Program-made: the position numbers and the translations under genes
Notes under the pieces: model-generated
What the model was told of the DNA's origin: nothing
Seen by the model: the letters and a program-made list of their open reading frames with translations, nothing else
Database searches by the model: none
Shown: positions 42,848-51,015 of the stretch, in pieces
How the letters are laid out: each line of letters begins with the position of its first letter
Numbering within the stretch: position 1 is the first letter of the stretch
Origin: Sulfuricurvum sp.
GTDB taxonomy: Bacteria; Campylobacterota; Campylobacteria; Campylobacterales; Sulfurimonadaceae
DNA: 64,000 nt
NCBI RefSeq assembly: GCF_023229695.1
Contig: NZ_JALNYS010000008.1
Coordinates: 1 to 64,000 of the forward strand
Direction: 5' to 3'

Positions 42848-42992
42848 ACTGACCTTACGCATCTTGCCCTAGCAAGTGCGTCAAGGGAAGTTAATCTCGC
42901 GCATCCGAAAGATACGGGTAGCTTTAGGGGGTTGTAGGGACTTTAGTCCCTGCCATTTTACGGGCTATGAGCGGAAAATGGGTGACATCAGT
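42848..42992 (+). repeat. MITE-like family 1, copy C, with possible target-site duplication
   Basis: The left terminus ACTGACCTTACGCA and right terminus GGGTGACATCAGT are imperfect inverted repeats. Inside are the first hairpin (GCATCCGAAAGATACGGG), AGCTTTAG, a GGGACT/AGTCCC stem and a CATTTT/AAAATG stem. A 5-bp direct repeat TAGTT flanks it (42843-42847 and 42993-42997). Confidence 0.8.
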
Positions 42993-43087
42993 TAGTTATA
43001 TTCACGTAAAAAATTTTCTGTTCCACCACAGAGACGTTTTAACAGTCCAAGCGGCTGCCATTTAACGAAAGGGTTTTCCCTTTTTTT
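42982..43087 (+). promoter_or_regulatory. Possible ilvB attenuator: leader ORF and terminator
   Basis: A 27-codon frame starting GTG at 42982 contains four Val, two Leu and two Ile codons, including DVLTVQAAAI at its end, and stops at 43063-43065. Just after it, AAAGGG TTTT CCCTTT followed by TTTT (43068-43087) is a terminator hairpin, 32 bases before ilvB. This layout fits transcription attenuation by branched-chain amino acids. The GTG lies within the right end of repeat copy C, so the true leader start is uncertain. Confidence 0.45.
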
Positions 43088-43119
43088 GTATTTAAATTCA
43101 ACAGTATAAAGGAGACGAG

Positions 43120-44814
43120 ATGCAAATCAGCGGTGCACAGATGGTAATCGAAGCACTTATCGCCGAAGAGGTCGAAGTAGTATTCGGCTATCCCGGCGGT
43201 GCGATCATGAACGTCTATGATGAGATTTACAAACAGCGCTCTTTTCAGCATATTTTGACTCGTCATGAACAAGCTGCCATTCATGCGGCAGAGGGGTATT
43301 CAAAAGCTTCCGGCCGAGTCGGGGTGGCCATGATCACATCCGGTCCCGGTTTTACCAATGCCGTGACCGGTTTGGCAGATGCCTATATGGATTCCATCCC
43401 TCTTGTGGTGATTAGTGGTCAGGTACCGATGTCGCTGATCGGTACCGATGCGTTTCAGGAGATCGATGCGGTAGGGATCAGCCGACCGTGTACCAAGCAC
43501 AACTATCTGGTCACCGATGCGGCTGATCTCCCGCGTGTCCTAAAAGAGGCATTTTATCTGGCCCGTACCGGACGTCCCGGCCCTATCCATGTCGATATTC
43601 CCAAGGATGTCACGGCACAAATCGCGACATTCGATTACTCGAAAGAGGTCGAATTGGAGACGTATAAGCCGACAGTCAAAGGGAACGCACGTCAGATTAA
43701 AAAAGCGATCGAGGCCATAGCAAATGCCAAGCGTCCACTCTTTTATTTGGGGGGAGGGGTTATTAACGCGAATGCCGCTGAGTCGGTACGCGAATTGTGT
43801 CATTTAACCCAAATACCTGCCGTAGAGACCTTTATGGCACGGGGGACATTGCGATACGACGACCCGCTTTTGATATCAATGTTGGGGATGCACGGCTCAT
43901 ATGCCGCAAATATGGCTATGTCGGAAACGGACATGGTAATCGCACTGGGTGCACGCTTTGATGACCGTGTAACGGGAAAGCTCTCCGAATTTGCCAAAAA
44001 TGCGCAGATTATTCACGTTGATATCGATCCTGCAAGTATCTCCAAGCTGGTCAATGCCCATTTTCCGATTGTCGGCGACGTAAAGAATGTCGTTGAAGCG
44101 ATGATTCCTCTGGCTAAAGAGCAAATCAATCCGGCACGTTACGAATCATGGCTGGCGACGATTGCAAATTTTAATAAACTTCACCCCCTTGCCTACAAAG
44201 AAGAGGGGGATCGGTTGAAACCGCAATGGGTTATTGAACGGATCGGACAGTTATTAGGGGACAAGGCCAATATATCCACCGATGTCGGACAGCATCAGAT
44301 GTGGAGCGCACAGTTTTATCCCTTTACCCGGCCTCGCCAATGGATCAGTTCCGGCGGACTCGGGACAATGGGATTCGGTTTCCCGGCAGCCCTTGGCGTT
44401 AAGCGTGCCGATAGGGAGCGTATCAGTATAAATGTTACAGGAGACGGTTCCATATTGATGAACATTCAGGAGCTGATGACGGCGGTGGAGTATAGACTTC
44501 CGGTCATCAACGTCATCTTGAATAACAACTTTTTGGGAATGGTTCGGCAGTGGCAGACAATGTTTTACGACAAGCGCCACTCCTCTACAGACCTCTCGAT
44601 GCAGCCTGATTTTGTAAAACTGGCAGAGAGTTTCGGCGGTGTCGGTTATCGGGTAAGCACCAAAGAAGAGTTCGATGCCGCCTTGAAAGATGCGATCGAG
44701 AAAAATGTTGTCGCGATTATCGATGTTGCCGTCAACCGTTTCGAGAACGTATTGCCGATGGTACCGGCAGGCGGTTCACTCTTTAATATGATGTTAGAGT
44801 ATAAGGAGAAATAA
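43120..44814 (+). CDS. ilvB: Acetolactate synthase large subunit
   Basis: ThDP-dependent first common enzyme of valine, leucine and isoleucine synthesis. The catalytic glutamate is in LTRHEQAAIHAAEGYSKASG, the ThDP-Mg motif is GDGSILMNIQELMTAVEYRLPVINVILNN, and the central FAD-binding domain is present. 564 residues. AAGGAGA precedes the ATG. Its stop overlaps the ilvH start by one base, giving a coupled holoenzyme. Confidence 0.96.
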   Translation: MQISGAQMVIEALIAEEVEVVFGYPGGAIMNVYDEIYKQRSFQHILTRHEQAAIHAAEGYSKASGRVGVAMITSGPGFTNAVTGLADAYMDSIPLVVISGQVPMSLIGTDAFQEIDAVGISRPCTKHNYLVTDAADLPRVLKEAFYLARTGRPGPIHVDIPKDVTAQIATFDYSKEVELETYKPTVKGNARQIKKAIEAIANAKRPLFYLGGGVINANAAESVRELCHLTQIPAVETFMARGTLRYDDPLLISMLGMHGSYAANMAMSETDMVIALGARFDDRVTGKLSEFAKNAQIIHVDIDPASISKLVNAHFPIVGDVKNVVEAMIPLAKEQINPARYESWLATIANFNKLHPLAYKEEGDRLKPQWVIERIGQLLGDKANISTDVGQHQMWSAQFYPFTRPRQWISSGGLGTMGFGFPAALGVKRADRERISINVTGDGSILMNIQELMTAVEYRLPVINVILNNNFLGMVRQWQTMFYDKRHSSTDLSMQPDFVKLAESFGGVGYRVSTKEEFDAALKDAIEKNVVAIIDVAVNRFENVLPMVPAGGSLFNMMLEYKEK

Positions 44815-45284
44815 TGGATCAGGAACGTCGCGTTATTTCCGTTATCGTTATGAATGAGGCAAGTGTATTGTCCCGTATTTCAGGCCTTTTTTCAGGGCGT
44901 GGTTACAATATCGAATCGTTGACCGTAGCTCCGATTCCCGATTCAAAATACTCCCGTATTACGATTGTAACCGCAGGTTCAGTTCGGGTGATTGAGCAGA
45001 TTACAAAGCAACTGCACAAGCTGATTCCGGTCTTGAAAGTCTATGAACATGCCGATCTGGTTGAAAAAGAGATGGCTATGGTTAAAATTCCCATGAGTGA
45101 GTCGCTGAGTGACATTGAAGCGCTCGCTCATGCGTATAACGGTCGGATTGTTAATGTCGGAAGCGATACGTTGATTGCCATGGTAGCCGATGAACCGATG
45201 CGGGTTACCCATTTTTTGGAAGCGATTAAACGGTTCCATCCTAAAGAGATCGTACGCAGCGGTTCTGTAGCACTTGAACGCTAA
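44814..45284 (+). CDS. ilvH: Acetolactate synthase small (regulatory) subunit
   Basis: 156 residues. The N-terminal ACT domain is VISVIVMNEASVLSRISGLFSGRGYNIESLTVAPI, which binds valine for feedback inhibition; the C-terminal domain completes the family length. It is immediately followed by lpxD (8-base gap), a lipid A gene of an unrelated pathway. Confidence 0.95.
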   Translation: MDQERRVISVIVMNEASVLSRISGLFSGRGYNIESLTVAPIPDSKYSRITIVTAGSVRVIEQITKQLHKLIPVLKVYEHADLVEKEMAMVKIPMSESLSDIEALAHAYNGRIVNVGSDTLIAMVADEPMRVTHFLEAIKRFHPKEIVRSGSVALER

Positions 45285-45292
45285 GGGGTTGT

Positions 45293-46240
45293 ATGACACT
45301 TTATGATATAGCACTGCTGATCGGTGCGGAATGCAGCAATACCGATATTGACATTGTCTCCATGAATACTCTGAAAGAGGCAAAAAGAGGGGAGATCTCT
45401 TTTTTATCGGATAGCAAATACGAAAAAGAGTTGGCGCTTACTCAGGCATCTGCCGTCATTCTACCGGCCTCGAAAGCACCTCTTCTGCCGGATGGGGTCA
45501 TTGCTTTGAGTTCAGAAGAGCCTTATTTGAGTGTGGCTAAACTCTCCCGTTATTTTGCCAAGCCGATTAACGACGAACAAACTCCCCCCGCCATTGGAAG
45601 TAATGTTGTTATCTATCCAACCGCGCACATTGAAAACGGTTCGGTAATCGGCAACAATACGACGTTGATGAGTGGCGTCTATATCGGTACCAATGTTAAA
45701 ATCGGCAGCAATGTTACCCTCTATCCCAATGTCGTCATTTATCGGGACTGTATAATCGGCGACAACGTTATTATCCATGCCGGCAGCGTTATCGGAAGTG
45801 ACGGATTCGGTTATGCGCATACGAAGACGGGAGAGCATGTTAAGCTGTATCAGAATGGAAATGTTATTATCGAAGACGATGTCGAAATCGGGGCGAATAC
45901 AACGGTAGACTGTGCCGTATTTGGCTCAACTCACATAAAAAGAGGGGTAAAAATCGACAATCTGGTCCAAATCGGACACAATTGTATTATCGGTGAATAC
46001 TCTATTATGGTATCTCAATCGGGAGTTGCCGGTTCAACAACGTTAGGACGCAATGTGGTGATGGGAGGGCAAAGTGCGACTGCCGGACATCTAACGGTAG
46101 CCCCGTTCACAACATTGGCAGCCCGTGCAGGTGTTACAAAAAGTATCAACAAAGGGGGAGTCTACGGGGGATTCCCTTTGATGGAACATAAAATGTGGCT
46201 GAAGCTTCAAGCAAAAATTGCTAAAATGATACAATCTTGA
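45293..46240 (+). CDS. lpxD: UDP-3-O-acylglucosamine N-acyltransferase
   Basis: Third step of lipid A synthesis. An N-terminal uridine-binding domain is followed by left-handed beta-helix hexapeptide repeats (IGSNVVIYPTAHIENGSVIG and on). The catalytic histidine is in VQIGHNCIIGEYSIM, and GQSATAGHLTVAPFTTLAARAGV is typical. 315 residues. It overlaps the 5' region of the next gene by a few bases only if a TTG start is used there. Confidence 0.95.
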   Translation: MTLYDIALLIGAECSNTDIDIVSMNTLKEAKRGEISFLSDSKYEKELALTQASAVILPASKAPLLPDGVIALSSEEPYLSVAKLSRYFAKPINDEQTPPAIGSNVVIYPTAHIENGSVIGNNTTLMSGVYIGTNVKIGSNVTLYPNVVIYRDCIIGDNVIIHAGSVIGSDGFGYAHTKTGEHVKLYQNGNVIIEDDVEIGANTTVDCAVFGSTHIKRGVKIDNLVQIGHNCIIGEYSIMVSQSGVAGSTTLGRNVVMGGQSATAGHLTVAPFTTLAARAGVTKSINKGGVYGGFPLMEHKMWLKLQAKIAKMIQS

Positions 46241-46254
46241 TATTGGGGGCAGGA

Positions 46255-46800
46255 ATGAAAATAGGAGTACTAACCTGTACACTTGCCGGCGCGTTATTGG
46301 CGAATGAAGGTGATCCTATTGATATTCGTATGCCTGATATTGTATTGGATGCGATAAAGCATTGCGAGTGCTTAATAGAGCATGGGAAATGCAATCCGAA
46401 CGTGATACGGATCAATGCTATGGAAGATGCTCAGCGTGCTCAGTCGGCCGGTTTTGCGGTTGAAGGGCATATTATCCGCTGTGCTTCTGTTGATGAATGC
46501 AGCATGCAGTCGCAGGCACTTATTAACGGCGGTATTACCAATTTGGATTTGGGTCCCTATCAGATCAATTACAAATACCATCCCAACCCTATACTGAGCG
46601 AATATTTTGATGATTCGAGTTCGCGGGAGCAGGCCAATGCTATTTTAACCAAGCTGGTTAAGAGTTTTGGTTATTCTTGGGAGACATTGGGGCGTTATCA
46701 TCACTTCAGCGCAACCGATCGTACCCGTAATGAGAAGTATTACCGCAAAATGTACGCGTACATCTACAGCGGCAACACTAAAGCAAAAGATTCAGAATAA
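46255..46800 (+). CDS. Exported lysozyme-fold-like protein (possible transglycosylase relative)
   Basis: 181 residues with a signal peptide (MKIGVLTCTLAGALLANE). The region NLDLGPYQINYKYHPNPILSEYF ... AILTKLVKSFGYSWETLGRYHH matches the second half of VirB1/SLT-type domains (GLMQIN...HP, then W..A...YH). No clear catalytic glutamate in the expected position was found, so activity is doubtful. ATG at 46255 is chosen because GGCAGGA precedes it; a TTG at 46237 would overlap lpxD. Confidence 0.65.
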   Translation: MKIGVLTCTLAGALLANEGDPIDIRMPDIVLDAIKHCECLIEHGKCNPNVIRINAMEDAQRAQSAGFAVEGHIIRCASVDECSMQSQALINGGITNLDLGPYQINYKYHPNPILSEYFDDSSSREQANAILTKLVKSFGYSWETLGRYHHFSATDRTRNEKYYRKMYAYIYSGNTKAKDSE

Positions 46801-46862
46801 TTTTTTAAGATAGCTTTCGTTAAACTCTTTCTTTAATAGAATATACCCAAACAGGAGAGAGT

Positions 46863-47084
46863 ATGAGTCATGAAGCAACGGTTATAAAAGAGATCCCTTT
46901 GTACGGTACAAAAAAAGGGTTGATTAGTGTCAGCAAAGTGGATGAGCCTTATGGGGCAGGGAGCGATAGTGTTGCCAGTATCGGCATTTCGCTTTCGGGA
47001 GATGCTAAAAATCCGGAGTGGAAAGTTCATATTCCGATGGGCAATATTGACGAGTTGGTAGAAACATTAAAATCGATTAAATAA
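46863..47084 (+). CDS. Small conserved protein, possible PC4-like fold
   Basis: 73 residues. AGGAGAGAG precedes the ATG, indicating good translation. The pattern KKGLISVSKVDEPYG ... GISLSGDAKNPEWKVHIPMGNIDELVETLKSI, beta strands ending in one helix, recalls bacterial PC4/YdbC single-strand-binding proteins, but this is a weak resemblance. No other motif. It stands alone between the lysozyme-like gene and the convergent aminotransferase. Confidence 0.6.
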   Translation: MSHEATVIKEIPLYGTKKGLISVSKVDEPYGAGSDSVASIGISLSGDAKNPEWKVHIPMGNIDELVETLKSIK

Positions 47085-47163
47085 GCAATAGCCAAGAGGC
47101 AAAAAGATGCTGTTTGCACCTTTTTTGCCTTCCCCCCGGCGAGGGGAGAGTTTTCGGAATCCG

Positions 47164-48336
47164 TTATGGGTGGCGGCTTGACGCGACGAAAGCGGCAATT
47201 CGTTTGATTCCTTCGCGGATGCTTTCGATATCGGTTGCGAAACTGAAGCGAAAATACCCCTCGCTTCCAAATCCGACACCGGGAACGACGGCTACACCCT
47301 GATCCTCTAAAAGTCCTTTACAAAATTCCATAGAATCGTTACTGACGGCTTTAATGTTGACAAACAGATAAAAGGCCCCTGCGGGAGAGAGGACGGAGAG
47401 GCCGTCGATCTCATTAAAGAGTTTGACCGCTTCGTCACGCCGCGCTTTGAAAGCGATACGCATGGCTTCGATATCAGCATCTGCCGCACCGTTGAGACCT
47501 GCAATGGCCGCTTTTTGGGTAATACTGTTGATATTGGAGGTACTTTGGCTCTGTAGTTTTTTGGTCGCCTGAATGAGCTCGGTGTTGGCTGCCGCCATGT
47601 AGCCGAAACGCCAGCCGGTCATTGCAACCGATTTGCTCAGCCCATTGATGGTGACGGTACGCTGAAACATATCGTCACTTACGGCTGCCGCTGAGGCAAA
47701 TTCTCCGTCGTAAATCAGTTTTTCATACATTTCATCGCTGGCAACGATGATGCTTGTCCCCTCAAGCACTTTGCCGAGGGCAACAAGTTCATCATGCGAA
47801 TAAACGGCACCTGTCGGGTTGGACGGAGAGGTGAGAATCACCATTTTAGTATGAGGTGTAATCGCATTTTTGAGCTGTTCGGGGGTGATTTTAAATCCAC
47901 TGGCATCATCGGTCATGATCTCGATAACGCTTCCTCCGCAGTACTGAACAAGTTCGGGATAGGTTACCCAGTAAGGGGCCGGAATAATGACTTCATCGCC
48001 CGCCTGAATGGTTGCGGCAAAAAGATTGTAAAGAGAGTGTTTCGCCCCGTTACTGGCAATGATTTGATTGGGCTTGTATTCCAATCCGTTGTCTCGCTTA
48101 AGTTTGAGGGCAATGGCTGCTTTAAGATCAGGAATACCGTCAACGGCGGTATATTTGGTAAAACCTGAATTAATGGCCGAGACGGCTGCATCTTTAATGA
48201 CTTGAGGTGTATCAAAATCAGGTTCACCCGCAGAAAAACTCAGGATATTTTTCCCTTGTGCTTTTAACTCTTGCGCGAGTGTGGTAATAGCGATGGTAAT
48301 CGATTCGGAGAGTGTATTGACGCGATCGGTTAGCAT
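47164..48336 (-). CDS. aspC: Aspartate aminotransferase, class I PLP
   Basis: 390 residues. The PLP lysine lies in TINGLSKSVAMTGWRFGY. Substrate and cofactor residues appear in SNGAKHSLYNLF, PAPYWVTYPELV and TSPSNPTGAVYS, with the C-terminal arginine in FRFSFATD. It is the thermophile-like (Ib) subgroup common in Campylobacterota and interconverts aspartate and 2-oxoglutarate. Some members also use prephenate, which cannot be excluded. Confidence 0.9.
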   Translation of the reverse strand: MLTDRVNTLSESITIAITTLAQELKAQGKNILSFSAGEPDFDTPQVIKDAAVSAINSGFTKYTAVDGIPDLKAAIALKLKRDNGLEYKPNQIIASNGAKHSLYNLFAATIQAGDEVIIPAPYWVTYPELVQYCGGSVIEIMTDDASGFKITPEQLKNAITPHTKMVILTSPSNPTGAVYSHDELVALGKVLEGTSIIVASDEMYEKLIYDGEFASAAAVSDDMFQRTVTINGLSKSVAMTGWRFGYMAAANTELIQATKKLQSQSTSNINSITQKAAIAGLNGAADADIEAMRIAFKARRDEAVKLFNEIDGLSVLSPAGAFYLFVNIKAVSNDSMEFCKGLLEDQGVAVVPGVGFGSEGYFRFSFATDIESIREGIKRIAAFVASSRHP

Positions 48337-48409
48337 GGTCAGCCCTTGTAAAAAATTTCGGAATTATAACACGGATACCATTAAAAATTTTACCGTTATA
48401 AGAATAAAA

Positions 48410-48546
48410 ACTGACCTTGTATACCCTACCTTAACAGGTACTTCATAATCTCCCGTATCCGAAAGATACGGGAAGCTTTAGGGGGTTGTAGGGACTTTAG
48501 TCCCTGCCACTTTCCGGGCTATACCCGGAAAGCGCGTAACATCGGT
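48410..48546 (+). repeat. MITE-like family 1, copy D
   Basis: Left end ACTGACCTTGTATACC, first hairpin CCCGTATCCGAAAGATACGGG, AAGCTTTAG, second stem GGGACT/AGTCCC, third stem TTTCCGGG/CCCGGAAA, right end GCGCGTAACATCGGT. No flanking direct repeat was seen. It fills the space between aspC and the 3' end of the GGDEF-EAL gene. Confidence 0.78.
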
Positions 48547-48550
48547 GCCT

Positions 48551-50479
48551 TTAGAAAAATGTCGGGTCCAGAAATTGCGGTTTTCCGGTATGAAAACCTT
48601 GCGCATAGGTGATGCCCAAATCGGTTATATTTTGTAATATTTCTTCGGACGCTACAAACTCTGCGACGGTGTCGACACCGATACGATTGGCAAAATCAAC
48701 AATCGCTTCAACCACAATACGATGACGCGCATTTTGATCGATCGATTTGATAAGGGAACCGTCAATTTTGAGGATATCAACATTGAGCTTGAGAATATTT
48801 TCAAAGTTTGAATATCCTGTTCCGAAATCGTCGATCGCTATTTTGGCCCCCATCGCTTTCATACGGGTAATAAAGAGTTCTACTTTTTCAAAGTTTTCGA
48901 TCCCTTCGGATTCAAGTATTTCAAAAATAACACGTTCAGCGGTACCGGTTTGCCGGAGAATATTTTCGATGGTAGTGATGGTGCCGTTGTCCAGAATGTC
49001 GCTGCCGGAAAGGTTGATCGAAAATTGTTCATGCCGCGTTGCAAAAAGGGTGCATGCCTGATACACAACTTCTTGGGTAATATGATGATAGAGTTTTGTT
49101 TTTTGGGCAATCGATAAAAATTCATAAGGGCCGATCAGGGTGCCGTCTTCGTTTCGGATACGGACCAACGTCTCATATTTTTCGATTTTACCACTTTTAC
49201 ACGATACAATCGGTTGATATTGGCAAACAATCCGGTGCTCGACTAATGCCTGGCGAATACGTGCAGACATAGCTATATTGGTTTGATATTGGGCTTCAAC
49301 CCCTTCAGTATGGTCATAAGCCTTAAAAGGTTTTTTGAGCGCTCTAGCCTGATTGAGCGCGACATCGGCGTGAATCAGAGGCTTTTCACTGTTAATGGCC
49401 AGACCAACCGTGACCCGAACGTGAACCGTCTCTTCTGAAATGAGAAAAAGTTTTTCGCTTAGCAAAGAGATGAGTCTTTCCATATCGTGGCGGAATTGTT
49501 CGGGTGAGTTTCCTTCTCGAAGGCGAAAAGCAAACTCGTCTCCGCCGATACGGTAAGGGGAGAGCTTCATCTCTTGAAGCCATCTTCCGATTTGGCTAAG
49601 GAGCCAATCGCCGGCATCTATCCCGAAAAAATCGTTGATCTCTTTGAAATCATCAATGTTAAGGATGGCAACCGTGCTTCGGGGCATTTGGGAGAGATCT
49701 TGTTGGAGTTTAAAACGGTTTGGCAATCCTGTTAAATTGTCATTATAGAGCTGCCGTGTTGCTTCGAGTGTTTTTTCACTCACTTCGCGTTGTAAATTGG
49801 TATTAATCGATTGTAATTTTTCTGAATACTCCGCAACACTGTTTTGCATGGTTTCAAAAGCATGAATAATTTGGGTAAATTCCGATTGGGTGGAGGGGAA
49901 ATCAAAACGGATGTATTCGCCGGGTTTAAAATTTCTTACTTTTCTTGCGATGATTTTAATCGGGAGCAAAAGACGGTTGATCCATAGGAGCATCAGCCAA
50001 AACACAATGACCGTACCGAATGAGAGCCATAAGTAGAGGGTATAAAAACGGTTCATCGTTTTTGTAAACTCTTCTCCCGAATAGGTGAGAAGGATGGAGC
50101 CAATCGGTTTGAAGGTTGAGGGTTCCAAAATTTTTTTGGATATTTGTATCGATTCATAAGGGAAAGAACTCTCTTCTTGACGGTAATTCAGAACAACTCT
50201 CCCTTCGTTATCGATTATTTTCAAAGCGATTATCTCTTTCATCCGGGTAATGGATGAAATCTTCTCTCCCATATCGTTAATACCCAGAAAAAGGGAGATA
50301 GCAACCGATGATTTCACCGCATCGATAAGGAGGGAGGCTTTTTCTTCTTGGGAGTTTAGGGTCAAATCACGGACGATGTGGAACGTTACCAGGGTAATGG
50401 TTGTAAAAATAACAATGGTAACGACAGAGAATGTCGAAATTATTTTTGTTGAAAGGCGGGTTTTATCCAAAAAAATCAT
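48551..50479 (-). CDS. Membrane GGDEF-EAL protein (YfiN-like sensor)
   Basis: 642 residues. The N-terminal membrane segment, a periplasmic domain of about 120 residues (LLIDAVKSSVAISLFLGI...), a second membrane segment (LYLWLSFGTVIVFWLMLLWI) and a HAMP region resemble YfiN/TpbB. The GGDEF domain has an intact RIGGDEFAF. The EAL domain has YETLVRI (EAL as ETL), EILESEGIENFE, DDFGTGYSN and KIDGSLIK, so phosphodiesterase activity is plausible. Its 5' end overlaps the YfiR-like gene by 4 bases. Confidence 0.88.
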   Translation of the reverse strand: MIFLDKTRLSTKIISTFSVVTIVIFTTITLVTFHIVRDLTLNSQEEKASLLIDAVKSSVAISLFLGINDMGEKISSITRMKEIIALKIIDNEGRVVLNYRQEESSFPYESIQISKKILEPSTFKPIGSILLTYSGEEFTKTMNRFYTLYLWLSFGTVIVFWLMLLWINRLLLPIKIIARKVRNFKPGEYIRFDFPSTQSEFTQIIHAFETMQNSVAEYSEKLQSINTNLQREVSEKTLEATRQLYNDNLTGLPNRFKLQQDLSQMPRSTVAILNIDDFKEINDFFGIDAGDWLLSQIGRWLQEMKLSPYRIGGDEFAFRLREGNSPEQFRHDMERLISLLSEKLFLISEETVHVRVTVGLAINSEKPLIHADVALNQARALKKPFKAYDHTEGVEAQYQTNIAMSARIRQALVEHRIVCQYQPIVSCKSGKIEKYETLVRIRNEDGTLIGPYEFLSIAQKTKLYHHITQEVVYQACTLFATRHEQFSINLSGSDILDNGTITTIENILRQTGTAERVIFEILESEGIENFEKVELFITRMKAMGAKIAIDDFGTGYSNFENILKLNVDILKIDGSLIKSIDQNARHRIVVEAIVDFANRIGVDTVAEFVASEEILQNITDLGITYAQGFHTGKPQFLDPTFF

Positions 50480-51015
50480 TCAATAAGCCTCGCAATTTGA
50501 AATAAGGTTTCGTTGAAACGGATTTTTGACAATTTTAAGACATTTTTGTTAAGATAAATCACGGTTGTCCGTTCAATCGCAATAGAACCTAAAATTCCGT
50601 TGTCAAGATCTTTCGGGTCATACGAAAAGGTAGGGACACTGTTAGAAATACCCCATGCCGAAATTTGGGAAATGGAGTATTTACCCATCTGGGTCAGGTA
50701 GGCAAACGCAATATCATGGCGGTTAATGAGCTCCTCTACGGGGAGAGCTACGGCACTAAAGCTGAGATTACCTATTCTCCCGCCGTAATAACCATTGATC
50801 TCTTCCGCAATTTTTTTAGCACTATTTTTGTTTTTATCTTCATAAACAACCGCCAGAATAGTTTTGTTGGCCGGATTGTGGAGCGCTGCTTGAGTGTCCA
50901 GCACCATGATTTTAGGGATCATTCGGACGTAGGTGTTTACCAGAAGTACATCTTCCCCTTTGGCGATACAGAGGAGAAAGCTTAGGAATACGAAATAACG
51001 GATCAAAATTTCCAT
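50476..51015 (-). CDS. YfiR-family periplasmic regulator (DUF4154)
   Basis: About 179 residues from ATG 51015, with a signal peptide (ILIRYFVFLSFLLCIAKGED). The YfiR/DUF4154 pattern includes AALHNPANKTILAVVYEDKNKNSAKKIA ... LINRHDIAFAYLTQMGKYSISQIS and the terminal FNETLFQIARLIE. In Pseudomonas YfiR represses YfiN in the periplasm in response to redox or envelope signals. Here the cognate cyclase is the overlapping GGDEF-EAL protein. It also overlaps the TonB receptor stop. Confidence 0.75.
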   Translation of the reverse strand: MEILIRYFVFLSFLLCIAKGEDVLLVNTYVRMIPKIMVLDTQAALHNPANKTILAVVYEDKNKNSAKKIAEEINGYYGGRIGNLSFSAVALPVEELINRHDIAFAYLTQMGKYSISQISAWGISNSVPTFSYDPKDLDNGILGSIAIERTTVIYLNKNVLKLSKIRFNETLFQIARLIE

